A DNA stretch of 64,000 nt from Charina bottae (Eukaryota > Chordata > Lepidosauria > Squamata > Charinaidae): positions 62,811,463-62,875,462 of the forward strand of contig JALMGJ010000005.1 in the NCBI GenBank assembly GCA_023362775.1. Reading direction: 5' to 3'. A program made the position numbers and the translations under genes. Of this stretch, positions 1-10,870 are shown piece by piece. Below the pieces are notes generated by a model. It did no database searches. It had not been told where the DNA came from and saw nothing but the letters and a program-made list of their open reading frames with translations. The stretch's first letter is position 1. Every line of letters begins with the position of its first letter.

Positions 1-552
1 CAGCTTCAAGCCAGAAGAAATCTGACCCTTTAAATAATCAAACAGCATAGTAACCAGATGTACTGATAGTTTAATTAAAGTATCTCTGCCTTTAACTGCC
101 AAGTCTGAGATCCTTTTCCTTAGTACCTCAAGGCTACCATGATCCAGGAAAACAATCCATAAATATACCTATACAGAATGGAACAGAAACTTCAGTACTT
201 TTATCAGATGCACACTAAGCTGGGCATAAACTTTTTAAGAAACTCTGTTAGCTCGTGTTGACATGGTATATTGGTCAGGATAATTTATTATGGGTCTTCC
301 AGGAATTGGGCCACTAAATCCCCACAAACAGCCAGAAGCTCCTGGGACCAGAACAGCTTCAGAGGTTCTTTACCTGTCATCCCTCTTGTGGGTTATGCAT
401 CAGATGGAAAAAAGAAAAGAGAGGATAAAGCTAATTTAAACAAGGAAAATACAAAAAACAACTTTTGGATTTGGTGGTTGTATTGACTCCAAGCAATTTG
501 GATTATTTATTAAGAAAGAACTCTAAACAAATATACGTTAGGAGTTTTTTTT
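1..552. other. DOCK1 intron, no recognised feature
   Basis: AT-rich intronic sequence. The short open frames here have no family resemblance and no codon signature. I see nothing further. Confidence 0.6.
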
Positions 553-778
553 TTAATCCGTTCAATTATGTCCGATTCTCGGAGACTGCCTGGAAAAGTC
601 CATGCAGTTTTCTTGGCAAGGTTTTTCAAAAGTGGTTTGCCATTGCCTCCTTCTTAGGGCTCAGAGAGAGTGACTGGCCCAAGGTCACCCGCCTGGCAGT
701 GTGCCTAAGGCAGGACTAGAATTCATGGTCTCCAGGTTTCTAGCCTGATGCCTTAATCACTGCACCAAACTGGTTCTT
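553..778 (-). mobile_element. tRNA-headed SINE with BovB-like tail (family A)
   Basis: Read on the minus strand, the element starts with a tRNA-like promoter (CCAGTTTGGT, then a degraded A box and B box). It continues through the body 'GGCAATGGCAAACCACTT' and ends in a GAGAATCGGACATAATTGAAC tail resembling the BovB 3' end (GAGTCGGACACGACT). The same family occurs at 22729 and 40672. Moderately diverged. Confidence 0.75.
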
Positions 779-969
779 GAAGTTAGTATCAAATTAACAG
801 TATCAAGTTAGGAGTACATATTATTAAATGACTTTACAACCCTTATAGTCCAGCCATATACCATATGTAATGACATCATCAACATCATCATTATTATTAT
901 TATTCCCAAATCAAGTCTCTTCAGTGAAGGTTATGGACAGTAATCTACCACGCTGGCCCAGTGTGGGTC

Positions 970-973
970 AGTA

Positions 974-1012
<39 letters not shown>
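970..1012. repeat. GT/AT microsatellite
   Basis: A short run of GTGTGTGT followed by about 13 TA units. It abuts a minus-strand SINE head fragment. Confidence 0.9.
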
Positions 1013-1014
<2 letters not shown>

Positions 1015-1024
1015 CTTCTGAGTC

Positions 1025-1145
1025 TTGAGCTAAGAGAGAGACTGGCCCAAAGTCACCTGGCTGGATTCTGTACCTAAGAAAGGACAAAAACCTGGGTGTC
1101 TTCACTCCTACTTTAGCACCTTAACCACTATACCAGTCTGGCTCC
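1025..1145 (-). mobile_element. tRNA-headed SINE, 5' fragment
   Basis: The minus strand shows the head shared by both SINE families: CCAGACTGGTATAGTGGTTA (A box), a degraded B box, and the 'GTGACTTTGGGCCAGTCTCT'-type block. No tail is recognisable, so it is truncated or decayed. Confidence 0.65.
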
Positions 1146-1149
1146 CCAA

Positions 1150-1560
1150 CAATATATTTAGTTAGTTAGTTACATTTATTGGCTGCCCAACTCCAGTGGA
1201 CTCTGGGCAGCAAACAAAACTAAAAAAAACCCATAAAAACAGTGAGAAACATTAAATCAACAGGCAGCCCAGACTAAAATACTCTGCTAAGAAATCCCAC
1301 AAATCAAAACAGGGGCCATTAAACAATGACAAACATCCACCCCAGGCCTGGGACCAGAGCCAGACTTTCAAGGCTTTCCAGAACCCCAGGAGAGAGGGTG
1401 CCATCCTTATCAGTTGTCTGAAAAACATTATTTTCAAGAGGCAAGTCTGGTGTCAAGATGGTGTTACAGCAGCAATGAGCCCAACTGTTTCCTGAAGCCC
1501 AACTTAAACGAAAGGCCTCACATCCCATTAGCTCCAGATCAGAGCCTCTGAAGCCATTGA
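1150..1560 (-). mobile_element. CR1/L2-like LINE 3' fragment
   Basis: The plus strand reads 'TTGGCTGCCCAACTCCAGTGGACTCTGGGCAG', the complement of the squamate CR1-type tail (CTGCCCAGAGTCC...). About 350 bp of degraded upstream sequence follows, with the spacing seen in the related copy at 60288-60703. No reading frame survives. Confidence 0.5.
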
Positions 1561-2142
1561 GGCCTCCCAGATGAGAATCCCCACCCTACCCTACTTTGGG
1601 CTTGCAGCTGGTACCAAAATAGGTGTGTTGAGCCCGTCAGAGATTTAGACATGCTTCCTATTTTGCAAACTTCCCTGGGATCTGCAAAAATGGGGCTTTA
1701 GAGCTACACATGGCCCACAGGTTGCCCACATACTCTAGAATCTCATGATTTTAAAAAAATTATTATTATATTTGGCACAATCCAGAACAATGTTTGTCCA
1801 GAAAGAGCCAAGAAAATAGTTTTTTCTAAACATCAGTCTCTCCTAACACTGATGTAACATGCTCACACCATTATATTTCCATCAGTCATTCACATGTGGT
1901 GTTCTGTACCTGTCTGTTAATAGAAACTATACATTCCTATCTTGAGAGAAAATTACTCAATTACGCAGTCCATTGAGGCCTCTGATCATCAACCTTCTTG
2001 TCTGCATTTGACTTAAGTAGATTCACCCTCATCAAGGCAGCCATTGATTTTAAAAACTCATGGAGAAAAGTCAGGTGCCATTTCTGGATTTGATGAAGTG
2101 GAAATAAAGCATAGTGGCATCAGCATATTTATGACACTGCAT
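1561..2142. other. DOCK1 intron, no recognised feature
   Basis: Intronic sequence without a repeat or coding pattern I can name. Confidence 0.5.
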
Positions 2143-2398
2143 CATTCATTCATTCATTCATTCATTCATTCATTCATTTCTATCCCGCCTTTATTATTTT
2201 TATAAATAACTCAAGGCAGCGAACATACCTCATACTCCTTTGTCCTCCTATTTTCCCCACAACAACCACCCAGTGAGATGAGTTGGGCTGAGAGACAGTG
2301 ACTGGCCCAAGGTCACCCAGCCGGCTTTCATGCCTAAGGCAGGAATAGAACTCACAGACTCCTGGTTTCTAGCCCAGCACCTTAAACACTAGACCTAT
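2143..2398 (-). mobile_element. tRNA-headed SINE with CR1-like tail (family B)
   Basis: On the minus strand, a tRNA-related head (CTAGTGTTTAAGGTGCTGGG; B box GAGTTCTATTCC) is followed by 'GTGACCTTGGGCCAGTCACT'. The tail GAGTTATTTATAAAAATAAT/AAAGGCGGGATA then runs into a (GAAT)n microsatellite seen on + as (CATT)n at 2142-2176. The same family occurs at 24665 and 29690. Confidence 0.8.
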
Positions 2399-2427
2399 CA
2401 ACTTGTTTCACACAGATGCTAAACAGG

Positions 2428-2937
2428 AAAATGGAAATAAGTGGAGCTGCTACAAAGTGCTGTTGCTGACCAAAAAAAAAGGGGTTCCATGATTAGTAGT
2501 ATCAAAACACTAACCCAGGAGAACTAAAGAATCATCAAAAACCAGGAGAACCTGGTTTTGCCATCTTGCCTGGGGTAGAAAGGAAGGCAATCACTCCTGG
2601 GGATGGCTGGTGCCCTAACATGGCCCTTTAAATACACATGTGTGGTACCATAACTATTATTATCATCTGGATTTTATATTCTATTTATATTTCATATTGT
2701 ATTTGTATTTGATATTTAATTATGTTTATGGTATTTTAATGTTTTTATCTTTATTGTAAACCGCCCAGAGTCCCCCCCTTTGGGGGGAGATGGGTGGTGA
2801 CAAAATTTAATAAATAAAATAATAAGAAAAAAATGGAAATAAGTGGAGCTGCTACAAAGTGCTGTTGCTGACCAAAAAAAAAAGGGGGGGGGGTCCATGA
2901 TTTCTGGTATCAGAACACTAACGCAGGAGAACTAAAG
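2428..2937. repeat. ~105-bp direct duplication flanking a CR1 tail
   Basis: Bases 2428-2529 and 2828-2937 are near-identical direct repeats (shared core ATAAGTGGAGCTGCTACAAA and GGAGAACTAAAG). They differ mainly in the length of an A/G homopolymer and a few substitutions. Between them lie about 300 bp ending in a CR1-type 3' tail (2640-2827). Confidence 0.85.
2640..2827 (+). mobile_element. CR1 LINE 3' tail
   Basis: A T-rich stretch is followed by TTGTAAACCGCCCAGAGTCC, a short G-rich hairpin-like block and AATTTAATAAATAAAATAA. This is the common squamate CR1 3' end, severely 5'-truncated. Confidence 0.75.
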
Positions 2938-4891
2938 GGGCCACACACACTGCTTTACCAGCACAGGTATCAGCATAGCATCTATGGCTAAAGAGAAAAA
3001 TGATTGGAATCTTGATCGTCTGTCTGATTGAAACTTGCCTAACCACTGTCAGTTTAGGGCCTGTGCTCAAAACATATCCATACCACAATCTAAAGAGGGT
3101 TTCTTGGACAGTGTCACTGCATGGAAGCATTTGCTCAGTAAATTAATTATTTATATTAATAGAAGTATTTATGTTTTAGACTGCCATTAGGTTCTAAAAG
3201 GATCTTTTTTTTAATTAAGGAAGAGACGAACTGAACCTAACATCACATGTGTTCTCCAGCTAAAGTGAAGTTTTTTAATAAATACAAATAACACAAGTTT
3301 TGTAGGAATGCTAATTGTTGGAATTGTAGCAGGCATAGAGTGGAAATGTAGTCCTTCTGTGGTTTTAATGAAAAATAAATTCCAGAGGAGGAGTTTTATT
3401 TAGGACTGCAGCAGAAGGAAGGAATATATTCTTCCAGTAATCTCATAATTATCAGTACTCATCTGCCTCCCAACCTGAAGCTATTTACATTTTTAGTATG
3501 CTGTTTAAATTATTAGATTTCAAGAATGGATGATTTAACACTAATTTTTGTTTGAAGTTTTAAATTGTTTTTCAGTATATTATGACGATTAGTACATTGC
3601 AAAATTGAGAAAAGCTAATGGTGTAGGACTTGAAAATGCCCTGTTGGGGACATATTGAGTTGTTGTAATAAAACATTAAAAAAAGCAATGCTTTCATATT
3701 TCATAGGTGAAAAAAATGAGTTCTAGAAGTATCAAGCTTCATATTACAATATTATAGAGTTATGAATATAATATAATATGAATTCCTAATATAAATAGTG
3801 TGTGTAACACCTTGCACTTATGTATAAAATCAAATTCATTAAAACAGGACAATATTTGTTTTTTTGTTCTAGAATTTCTACAAAGAGATTGAAAGAGAAG
3901 AAATGTACATAAGGTTTGTAAAAATAAAGTTTATTAGGCATTATTTAAGAATGAGGAATTGATGTAAGTGGAATACTGTATATGATTTCAAACACCCACA
4001 CCCCCATAGACCATAAACAGATCCCTTATTCATATGTCTGCAGATACCTAATCAAATCCTATGTATTGGTTAGAGTAGGGTTGTGGGCAATATGGCCCCT
4101 ATTATCATATCATTTAATTACATTTTTAGACAACATGAACATATGCATATTTAGAATATACTCTTATTTCAGAATATACAGATGTGTAATTTCAAAGTTT
4201 ATTTGAAATTTGAAGTTTACACACCAGATTTTTTCCACCATGGATGTAATGTATTCATTTACTTTTTCCAAATATTATAGTTGTTGTTGCAGAATAGTCT
4301 CCTGATGGGGTTACCATGTAAATTTGCTCTCACCCCTCACCTCCCGCCTTGGTTTTTTAATACCTCTCTCGTGAACTGTCAATTTGTGGTTAGGTTTTCT
4401 TTCTTCTACTGGCTTTTTAATTGGTATTTCCTCTTTGCTCCTTTCTCTTGATGCAAGAGCTACATTTTAGCTGCTGGCCCTTTCATTTGTTTTTTGTTTT
4501 ATCACTGATTTAATTTTTTTCCTTAACTGGGAAAGGGGGTGTTAATTACCAACTACCTTTCTGCAGTTAGAACTATTGCTCATTACTTTTTATTATTATT
4601 TTTATTATCACAACTGCATTCTGGTATTCTCCAATGGATATCAAAACCCTCTTTCCCCAGGATATAATTCTAATTATCAAAAGATTTTAAAAGTACCATC
4701 TGATTATTTGCCTTTGAGTAACTCTTTAGCAATATATGAAACATCTTTGAGATAGTATCTTTCCTCCATTTGAAGCTTTCATTTTGATCATTTACATGTC
4801 AAATGTAACCTTTTCAGAGTTACAGAAATTTTCTGTAATTCTGTATAAGGGTACAGAAAGCATAACTACACATTATAGGATTTTTCTCAGT
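2938..4891. other. DOCK1 intron, no recognised feature
   Basis: AT-rich intronic DNA. I found no coding exon, no repeat I can place and no strong inverted repeat. Confidence 0.5.
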
Positions 4892-5146
4892 TTAAAACTG
4901 AAGCCAACAGAGTGGATTTAGCACCTCGTTATACCAGGAAGGAATATTTTCTCTTTCTATTAATGATCTTGGTAACTCCCATTCCCATGATAATAAGTTG
5001 TTGTTTTTAACTTGCATTAGCATCATTAAGAATTTTTCCTTAAATGCTAATAGCTGCACTGGGTGGAAATATGGAGTTGTATGACCGAGTGCAGCTGAAT
5101 AGGAAGTCTTAAACCTCCCCTCTCCATGTAGTACCAGGTGAACCAC
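4892..5146 (-). pseudogene. possible L1-like ORF2 fragment
   Basis: An open minus-strand frame of 84 codons contains LLSWEWELPRSLIERENIPSW and WYNEVLNP. This looks like the region downstream of the reverse transcriptase in vertebrate L1 ORF2 proteins, but the match is weak and rests on pattern recall only. No flanking L1 sequence is recognisable. It could be a chance frame. Confidence 0.3.
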
Positions 5147-5181
5147 AATGACCTGAATTTATGGGAAAGGATAGCTTAAGC

Positions 5182-5353
5182 CAGTGCTTCCCAAACTTTT
5201 TCCTTCATTACCCAAAACCGCTTATTAGGAAGTCCTTTACACCCAATGTAGGTAAAACACTTTAAGTCAATTTAATGGGTTCATGTGTCATTACCCAAAG
5301 AAAAACCACTTTTACCCAATTTTGGGTAATTTACCCAGGTTTGGGAAGCACTG
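5182..5353. mobile_element. hAT-type MITE, 172 bp, with 8-bp TSD
   Basis: Terminal inverted repeats are CAGTGCTTCCCAAACTTT on the left and the complement of AGGTTTGGGAAGCACTG on the right. The flanks are GCTTAAGC (5174-5181) and GTTTAAGC (5354-5361), an 8-bp target duplication with one change, as expected for hAT transposons. The interior has no coding capacity and repeats a TTACCCA motif. Confidence 0.88.
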
Positions 5354-5361
5354 GTTTAAGC

Positions 5362-6067
5362 CTTCCTACTCTCCCACAAAATACAGTCACCATCAAGGTC
5401 CTAATATAACATACAAATATGCCCAGATAGAAAAATGTTGTGTGTGTTTCTGAGATACAATTTCTCAGAAGTCAGTTATATAAATATGTAAGTATTTATT
5501 TTATTTATTTATTACAAGTTCTTCTGTGCCACTTCAGTTGTGTGACTCTTGAGTGGTTTATGACAAAACATACGATGCATATGGAACATTACAGTCATGC
5601 AAAATTATCAACACTATCAAACATATGAATAACAGCAACACTAATAAATACTATCAACATAAATATAATCACACTATTGTCATACAAACATAGTTTTATG
5701 TGTTGGAATGCATTCTTATTTGTTTTCAAAGGTATCAGTGAAGTCTTCATTGTTTCTTTGGAATAACTTTTTAAGGAAATAAAGTTAGGCTCAGAAGTAG
5801 AAACTTTCAGTTATATACTTACCAAAATGGTATTTTGTGCCTCTTAAGAAAATCAAAGTTTAAAAAAAGTATTAATCTTTTAATCACTGAAAATGTAATT
5901 ATATAATTGCTGGCTTTTGTATGTCAGGTGCTAAATATGATTTGATTTGAAATGTGAGGTGAAAAAAATCATACTAATTTTATTTCATATTTCAGCATTA
6001 GAATTCATGGGATCTTAAACTATAATTATTTTGTAGTGTTGTTGATCATTTTATTTTATTACTTTAG
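5362..6067. other. DOCK1 intron
   Basis: Intronic sequence up to the acceptor of the first exon. Nothing else recognised. Confidence 0.5.
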
Positions 6068-6158
6068 GTATTTGTACAAGCTTTGTGACCTGCACAAAGA
6101 ATGTGATAACTACACTGAAGCTGCCTACACATTACTTCTTCATGCAAAGCTTCTTAAG
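6068..6158 (+). CDS. DOCK1: DOCK1 coding exon 1 of 8 in window (start of DHR-2)
   Basis: This exon encodes part of DOCK1, a cytoplasmic exchange factor that works with ELMO to activate Rac during cell migration and engulfment. It is preceded by a pyrimidine-rich tract ending in AG at 6066-6067 and followed by GT at 6159-6160. It contributes one base of a split codon plus 30 codons reading [12 protein letters not shown] to HAKLLK. These residues match the vertebrate DOCK1 protein near the start of the DHR-2 domain as I recall it. DOCK5 and DOCK2 differ at several of these positions. No upstream exon was recognised in 1-6067, so the upstream intron is longer than 6 kb. Confidence 0.93.
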
Positions 6159-6432
6159 GTATAATATTTCAAAAGCTTTTAATCTTTAAGGTTTAGATTC
6201 TAAGATGTAAATTTTCTCCAAGAATAAAAAATACCTACATACAAAATACACTGAATATTTTAGAAGAATGAAACAGAAAGCTTGGGTCTAGAATTGTTAC
6301 TGGAATTTTGCCTAAAGTTTAGTTTAACAGGTTCCTTTGGTTTAACATCCAAGGAATTTTAATTATTCTGTGGGATTAACAACAAATATCAGTACAGATT
6401 GTTAACCAAGGTGTGATTTATCATCTCCCTTG

Positions 6433-6712
6433 GATTCAGCATGGGGCACATTCGCTGTCCCTGTTGGTGCATCCTTAAATATGCCTTGCCTTTCTCTGGG
6501 TTTGCATGATAGCTACGCAGTCCCAGGAAAATATGTGTTTGAATTAAGGAGGCATGACAGGATGCAACCGTATGTCACTGCTCTGTTGACACTTCCTTAA
6601 TGCCTCCTTAACACGTTTTTCTGAACCAAGTGGCTACCATGTGAGTCCAGGAAAAGGCAAGGTTTCTTTAAAGATATGCTGACAAGTACAGCAAACACAG
6701 CCATGCTGGATC
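6433..6712. repeat. imperfect palindrome, ~120-bp arms
   Basis: The left arm 6433-6555 pairs with the right arm 6600-6712. Both contain a CAGCATGG end, a central CCTTGCCTTT block and TTAAGGAGGCAT next to the 44-base loop. Arm identity is roughly two thirds by eye. This could be a decayed foldback element or MITE. No clear target duplication was found. Confidence 0.7.
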
Positions 6713-7426
6713 TGAAACATCTTTCCCACTTAGGATTCAAATACTGCAAGAGATAGAAACTTCTGACCAATATTCAAAGTTTATCTTTGTAAACTGGTAC
6801 CTGCTTGACTTTCATCTCCAGTTGTATTTTGACTGGGTAGCAGACTTTTTAGCACTGCAGGGTGACTGGTTACAACTTTGTCCCATTGTCCAAACACCTC
6901 AGTTTATGAAGAATATGGATACCTCAAAATCTGAGAAACTGTTCACAAGATGAACATCTCTTGATATCTGCCTTGAAGTATCTTTAAATGTTACTTGGTA
7001 GAAAAAGAAATTATAATAGTTTCCCCCATTTCTGTAATGATCAGAGAGGGGAAAAAAGATGATTTAGACAAGTCTTTGTAGTGCTGTAGTTGTATTCTTG
7101 CAATTTGTCCTTCAGCCGCTTCATAATTGTTTTACAATGCTATTATTAAGTTATCAACTGAATGTTTCCAATAATATTTATATATGTAGATAGATAATGT
7201 ATTATTTAATAATTGTACTTCAAACTAAGATTGACTTAGATACTTATACAGAAACATATAATAATTTAATTTAGTATTTTGCATCATAGCACAGCGGACC
7301 AGATTGGCAAAAGAATTGGCAAAATATTTATTTGAAGACAAAATAAAAGATAGTATTTCTTTATCTTCTGAAATTGTCAGATTGATCATCTGAATGTAAA
7401 TTTCCCTAGGCCTTTTTGACCAGTGA
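6713..7426. other. DOCK1 intron, no recognised feature
   Basis: AT-rich intron. Nothing identifiable. Confidence 0.5.
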
Positions 7427-7555
7427 TGTGCTAATAATATTATTATTATTGGATGTATTTTAAATATTGTTTTTGTATAGTTTTTAAACTTTCAATTGTT
7501 GTAACCCGCCCAGAGTCCCTTGCAAGGGAGATGGGCGGGGAATAAATTGAAATAA

Positions 7556-7586
<31 letters not shown>

Positions 7587-7587
7587 A
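7427..7587 (+). mobile_element. CR1 LINE 3' tail with (AAAT)n
   Basis: The sequence reads TTGTAACCCGCCCAGAGTCC, then GGGAGATGGGCGGGGAATAA, and closes with about eight AAAT units. This is a typical squamate CR1 3' terminus, 5'-truncated to about 160 bp. Confidence 0.85.
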
Positions 7588-7898
7588 GTGCTAGCTAACC
7601 CTTTGGATAAGTCAGTAGTAAACAAATCACTTTTGAAAAGAAAAAGAAAATGAAGTTATGGGATTCATCTTGTTCTACTAAAAACAAGTGTTCCTTGCTG
7701 GTTGAAGGCATCCATGAATGGAACAGGAAGGAGACAATATCTGACAAAATTTCCTCTTTCCTCCTGTTCCTCAAGCCTTTCAGACTCCTCTAACCTTTAG
7801 GCTGAATCTGGTAATGCACAGAAACTGCAGATGAAGGAATAAGAATCACCAAAATCATCTTTCTTTGGAAAGCAGAAATTAGAAGTTTAATTAATTGT
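7588..7898. other. DOCK1 intron, no recognised feature
   Basis: Short intronic stretch between a CR1 tail and a Penelope-like fragment. Nothing identified. Confidence 0.45.
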
Positions 7899-8130
7899 GG
7901 AGTCCTTGGTGCTCTCTGAGCCTTGTTGTTTTCTTGCAGACGTTTCATTGCCAGGCTAGGCAACATCTTCAGTGCGAAAAGGGAGTGGGACTTGCTCTCT
8001 GTTTCTATACCATGGCTTGTCCTGCTTGTGTTGGTGGAGGTGTTGTTCTCTCCTTAGTAGTTCCTTGTTTGGGCTGTAGTTTGCTACTTGGTAGATTGAC
8101 TGAGTTAATAGTTCCTTGATTAGGGTATAT
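7899..8130 (-). mobile_element. dispersed squamate repeat, possibly Penelope-like
   Basis: The block 'GGAGTCCTTGGTGCTCTCTG' followed by TTCTTGCAGACGTTTCATTG is a dispersed squamate sequence I associate with the 3' part of Penelope-like elements. The minus-strand translation keeps a fragment NLPSSKLQPKQGTTKERTTP. The family name is tentative. Confidence 0.45.
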
Positions 8131-9696
8131 TGTGCTGATTAATAACTTAATGTTATTAAGTTGCAACAGAACATTCTGAATACCCCTTCTCTCCAAATGG
8201 TATGTTAAATGAAAAGTGTACTGTATCTGTGAATGAACAGTGAGCAATAAGTTGCAAGGCTATGATTAATATAATTCACATGTTATACTGAACCAGAAGA
8301 CCTTAGCAGATCCTTCAGAAGCTACATTCTGTAGCTCTGAGGGGCAGATCCAAACAGTGATGCAGACAACATGCTAAGTTTAATTAGGCTTAATGTTTGT
8401 GTTTAATGTTTTATGATAATTATTTTTCATTATCTTTGCATGGAATAATGCAGTATTCTAGCCAACATATTGAAAAATGAGCTGTACTGTTCAAAGATGG
8501 CATTGGTACTATGATATTTTTATATTATGAATGTTATATAATAATCTGAATACTTCAGTCATGTTTCATGCATGCATGTATCACAAAAAGCGTTATTCTG
8601 GAATAAAGCTGAATCATCCTTATAATATTGTTTGCATGAACATGTAGATCTGATTATGTCCCTACATATCCCAAGATTCATCTGCCAGATTCATCTGCCT
8701 TAAAACCCTTGGCCTGGTTCCTGTTGAATGGAATACTCTCTACCTCTTTCAGATGTTCCTGCAGATCAATGCTGAATGACAGAGTCTGACAGGGAGTTCT
8801 ACACTCGCACAAATAAAGCACAGAACTCCTCTTCTGACTATGGATTCAACACTGCATAGTTTCGAGTTCTGTAAAAACGGAGGTGGCACACATAAGGATG
8901 TAGTGCATGTGGGCCACGGTATATGCCCCACCTCCATTTCAAGTTCTCATCCTTCCTGGTAACCACCTGACTATGTCATGTTAAAAACATACAAATACCA
9001 TATTTAAAAAAGAAACATATCTACATAACATCATTAGAGAATAGTACTGATACTAGTAGTAAAAATTATTTTCTGATGGATCTATGGTTTCATTTTAAAT
9101 CATTGATATGACCCATACTAGTCTGTGATCTATTTTGATATTCAAGGAGAAAGATGTGTAAGGGAAAAAATAGAGATAAAAGGATGTAGTATCGGACATT
9201 TAAAGAGCATCTTTAAATAAGAAGAAAATGAAATGACAGCTGAATTATGTTAAATGTAAGAAAATGTCAGTGTAAGAGCAGAAAAGATTTGTAAGACCAC
9301 TGCAAAGACATTTTCCAGTTGATATACCCATCTTTTCTAAAATTCACATGTGATTTTGTTATAAAAAAAGAAAATGTCAGTGACATTAAGGTGACACTTA
9401 AAGGATAAAGCTGTCACCAAAGAGCGTTTATTAAAAGTGTGAGTTTTTTAATTGTTAATGAGAAATAGGTTATTCAAGGAAAGAAAATACAATGGTGTGC
9501 AGGTAATCACAGATACGATCCCTGTCTACTGTGCTTCAGTTCACATCTCCTCAGAATTGTGTTCTATCCATTTCCATAACTTTAGGACTGCTGCCTAGCC
9601 TAAGTTCCTGGTAGAGCTATAAACTTTAGAACAGCAGAACATGAGATAAAAATCATGTTTGTGAGTTTCAGTAGCATTCAAACACAAACCTGAGTT
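8131..9696. other. DOCK1 intron, no recognised feature
   Basis: Intronic DNA without exon-like or repeat structure I can name. A CATGCATGCATG stretch at about 8568 is a small local palindrome. Confidence 0.5.
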
Positions 9697-9930
9697 ATTT
9701 TATTTATTTTATTATTTTATTTTATTTATTTTATTTTATTTTATTTATTTTATTATTTTATTTTTTATTATTTTTTATTATTTATAATTCGATTTATATC
9801 ACCGCTCCATCTCCCCCTAGGGGGACTCTGGGCGGTTTACAAAAAATCAAACAATTAAAATAACATATAATATAATACAGTCATAATTAAAATAAATGTA
9901 AAATCCAAGAGGCTATGAGCTTATATTTAA
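9697..9930 (-). mobile_element. CR1 LINE 3' tail with long (TTTTA)n
   Basis: A TTTTA/TTTA-rich microsatellite (9697-9785) is the complement of an expanded CR1 tail. It is followed by 'CACCGCTCCATCTCCCCCTA' and GGGACTCTGGGCGGTTTACA, the complement of the CR1 3' end. Confidence 0.8.
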
Positions 9931-10870
9931 AAGGGCTCTTTTAAATTTATCAACCAGGTAAGCAGCTCATTTTGTCAGTGTGAGTGGTTGCTGCCAACTC
10001 CAACAGTCTTCCTGACTTCAGATTAGCTATGCCACAGGAGCTTGGCTCAGACAACCTTCCCAAACCCATATTGGGGAGGCATGACCAGCCTGTCTAACCA
10101 AGAGGATGAAGGCTGGCCCTTCTGCATTAGCCTCTGCTACTGGCTCAGCTGCCTCTCTCCGCTCCCTCCACTGCACTTTCCCAAACAAACATTGAGAAGT
10201 CCTGCGGGGCAAGTCCTAGCAGCTGCTACCAGCATAAATGGCATCCTTTCGTTTTTCCCACCAAAAACTAAACCAGGATGGCTCACCGTACACAGCCCCA
10301 CATTACTTGCATCCATGCCAATGTTTAAGGCCTCTTTTCAAGGATGCAACTGTGTCCATAGCCTGTTTGGACCTACTGTCCAAAGTCCTTGAATAAAAAG
10401 GGCTTGGTGAGGGGAAGGTGTGGATGGAAGATGGGGGAAAAAACACAACAGTAACTAAGGAAGTGGATGCAATGTCGGAGAAAGAGCAGCAGCAGCAGCA
10501 GCAACTACTACCAGCACAAGCAAGATAGCAAGGCTGATTGAGTTCTAAAGGTCTAGCAGCTGGACAAGAGCCTCAGTAAGCAGCAGCGATGCTACTTGGA
10601 GCTTGGCAGTAGCCATGCCTTCCAATTTGAAGGCAGCCAACAAAGAAAGAGAAGGCCCAGTAACGACCAAGGTCATGAGCAAAAGAGTGTGCCATGCCAA
10701 AACTAGGCAAGTTCCCAGTAGGGACCAAGAACAGAGATGCACATTAACATTTAAGAACTTAAAGGTCCAGAAAGCGTTAGTAAGCCAAGACCCAAGGATA
10801 TGGATACCTGGCCAAGCTGGCCAAGAGTGAGTGAGAAGGTGACATTAACCCTATTCATAATTGACTGCAC
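9931..10870. other. intron with a GC-richer unassigned block
   Basis: This 0.9-kb stretch is less AT-rich than its surroundings and contains a (CAG)6 run at about 10486. It has several overlapping open frames of 60-116 codons on both strands. None resembles a known protein, and the frames are mutually overlapping, so I do not call a gene. It may be an old repeat. Confidence 0.4.

Noticed and set aside
2142..2176. CRISPR-like short repeat array
   Set aside because: It is a simple (CATT)n microsatellite at the tail of a SINE. There is no spacer structure anywhere in the window.
10042..10392. 116-codon frame as a host exon
   Set aside because: Overlaps another open frame on the opposite strand, no splice context fits DOCK1, and no family resemblance.
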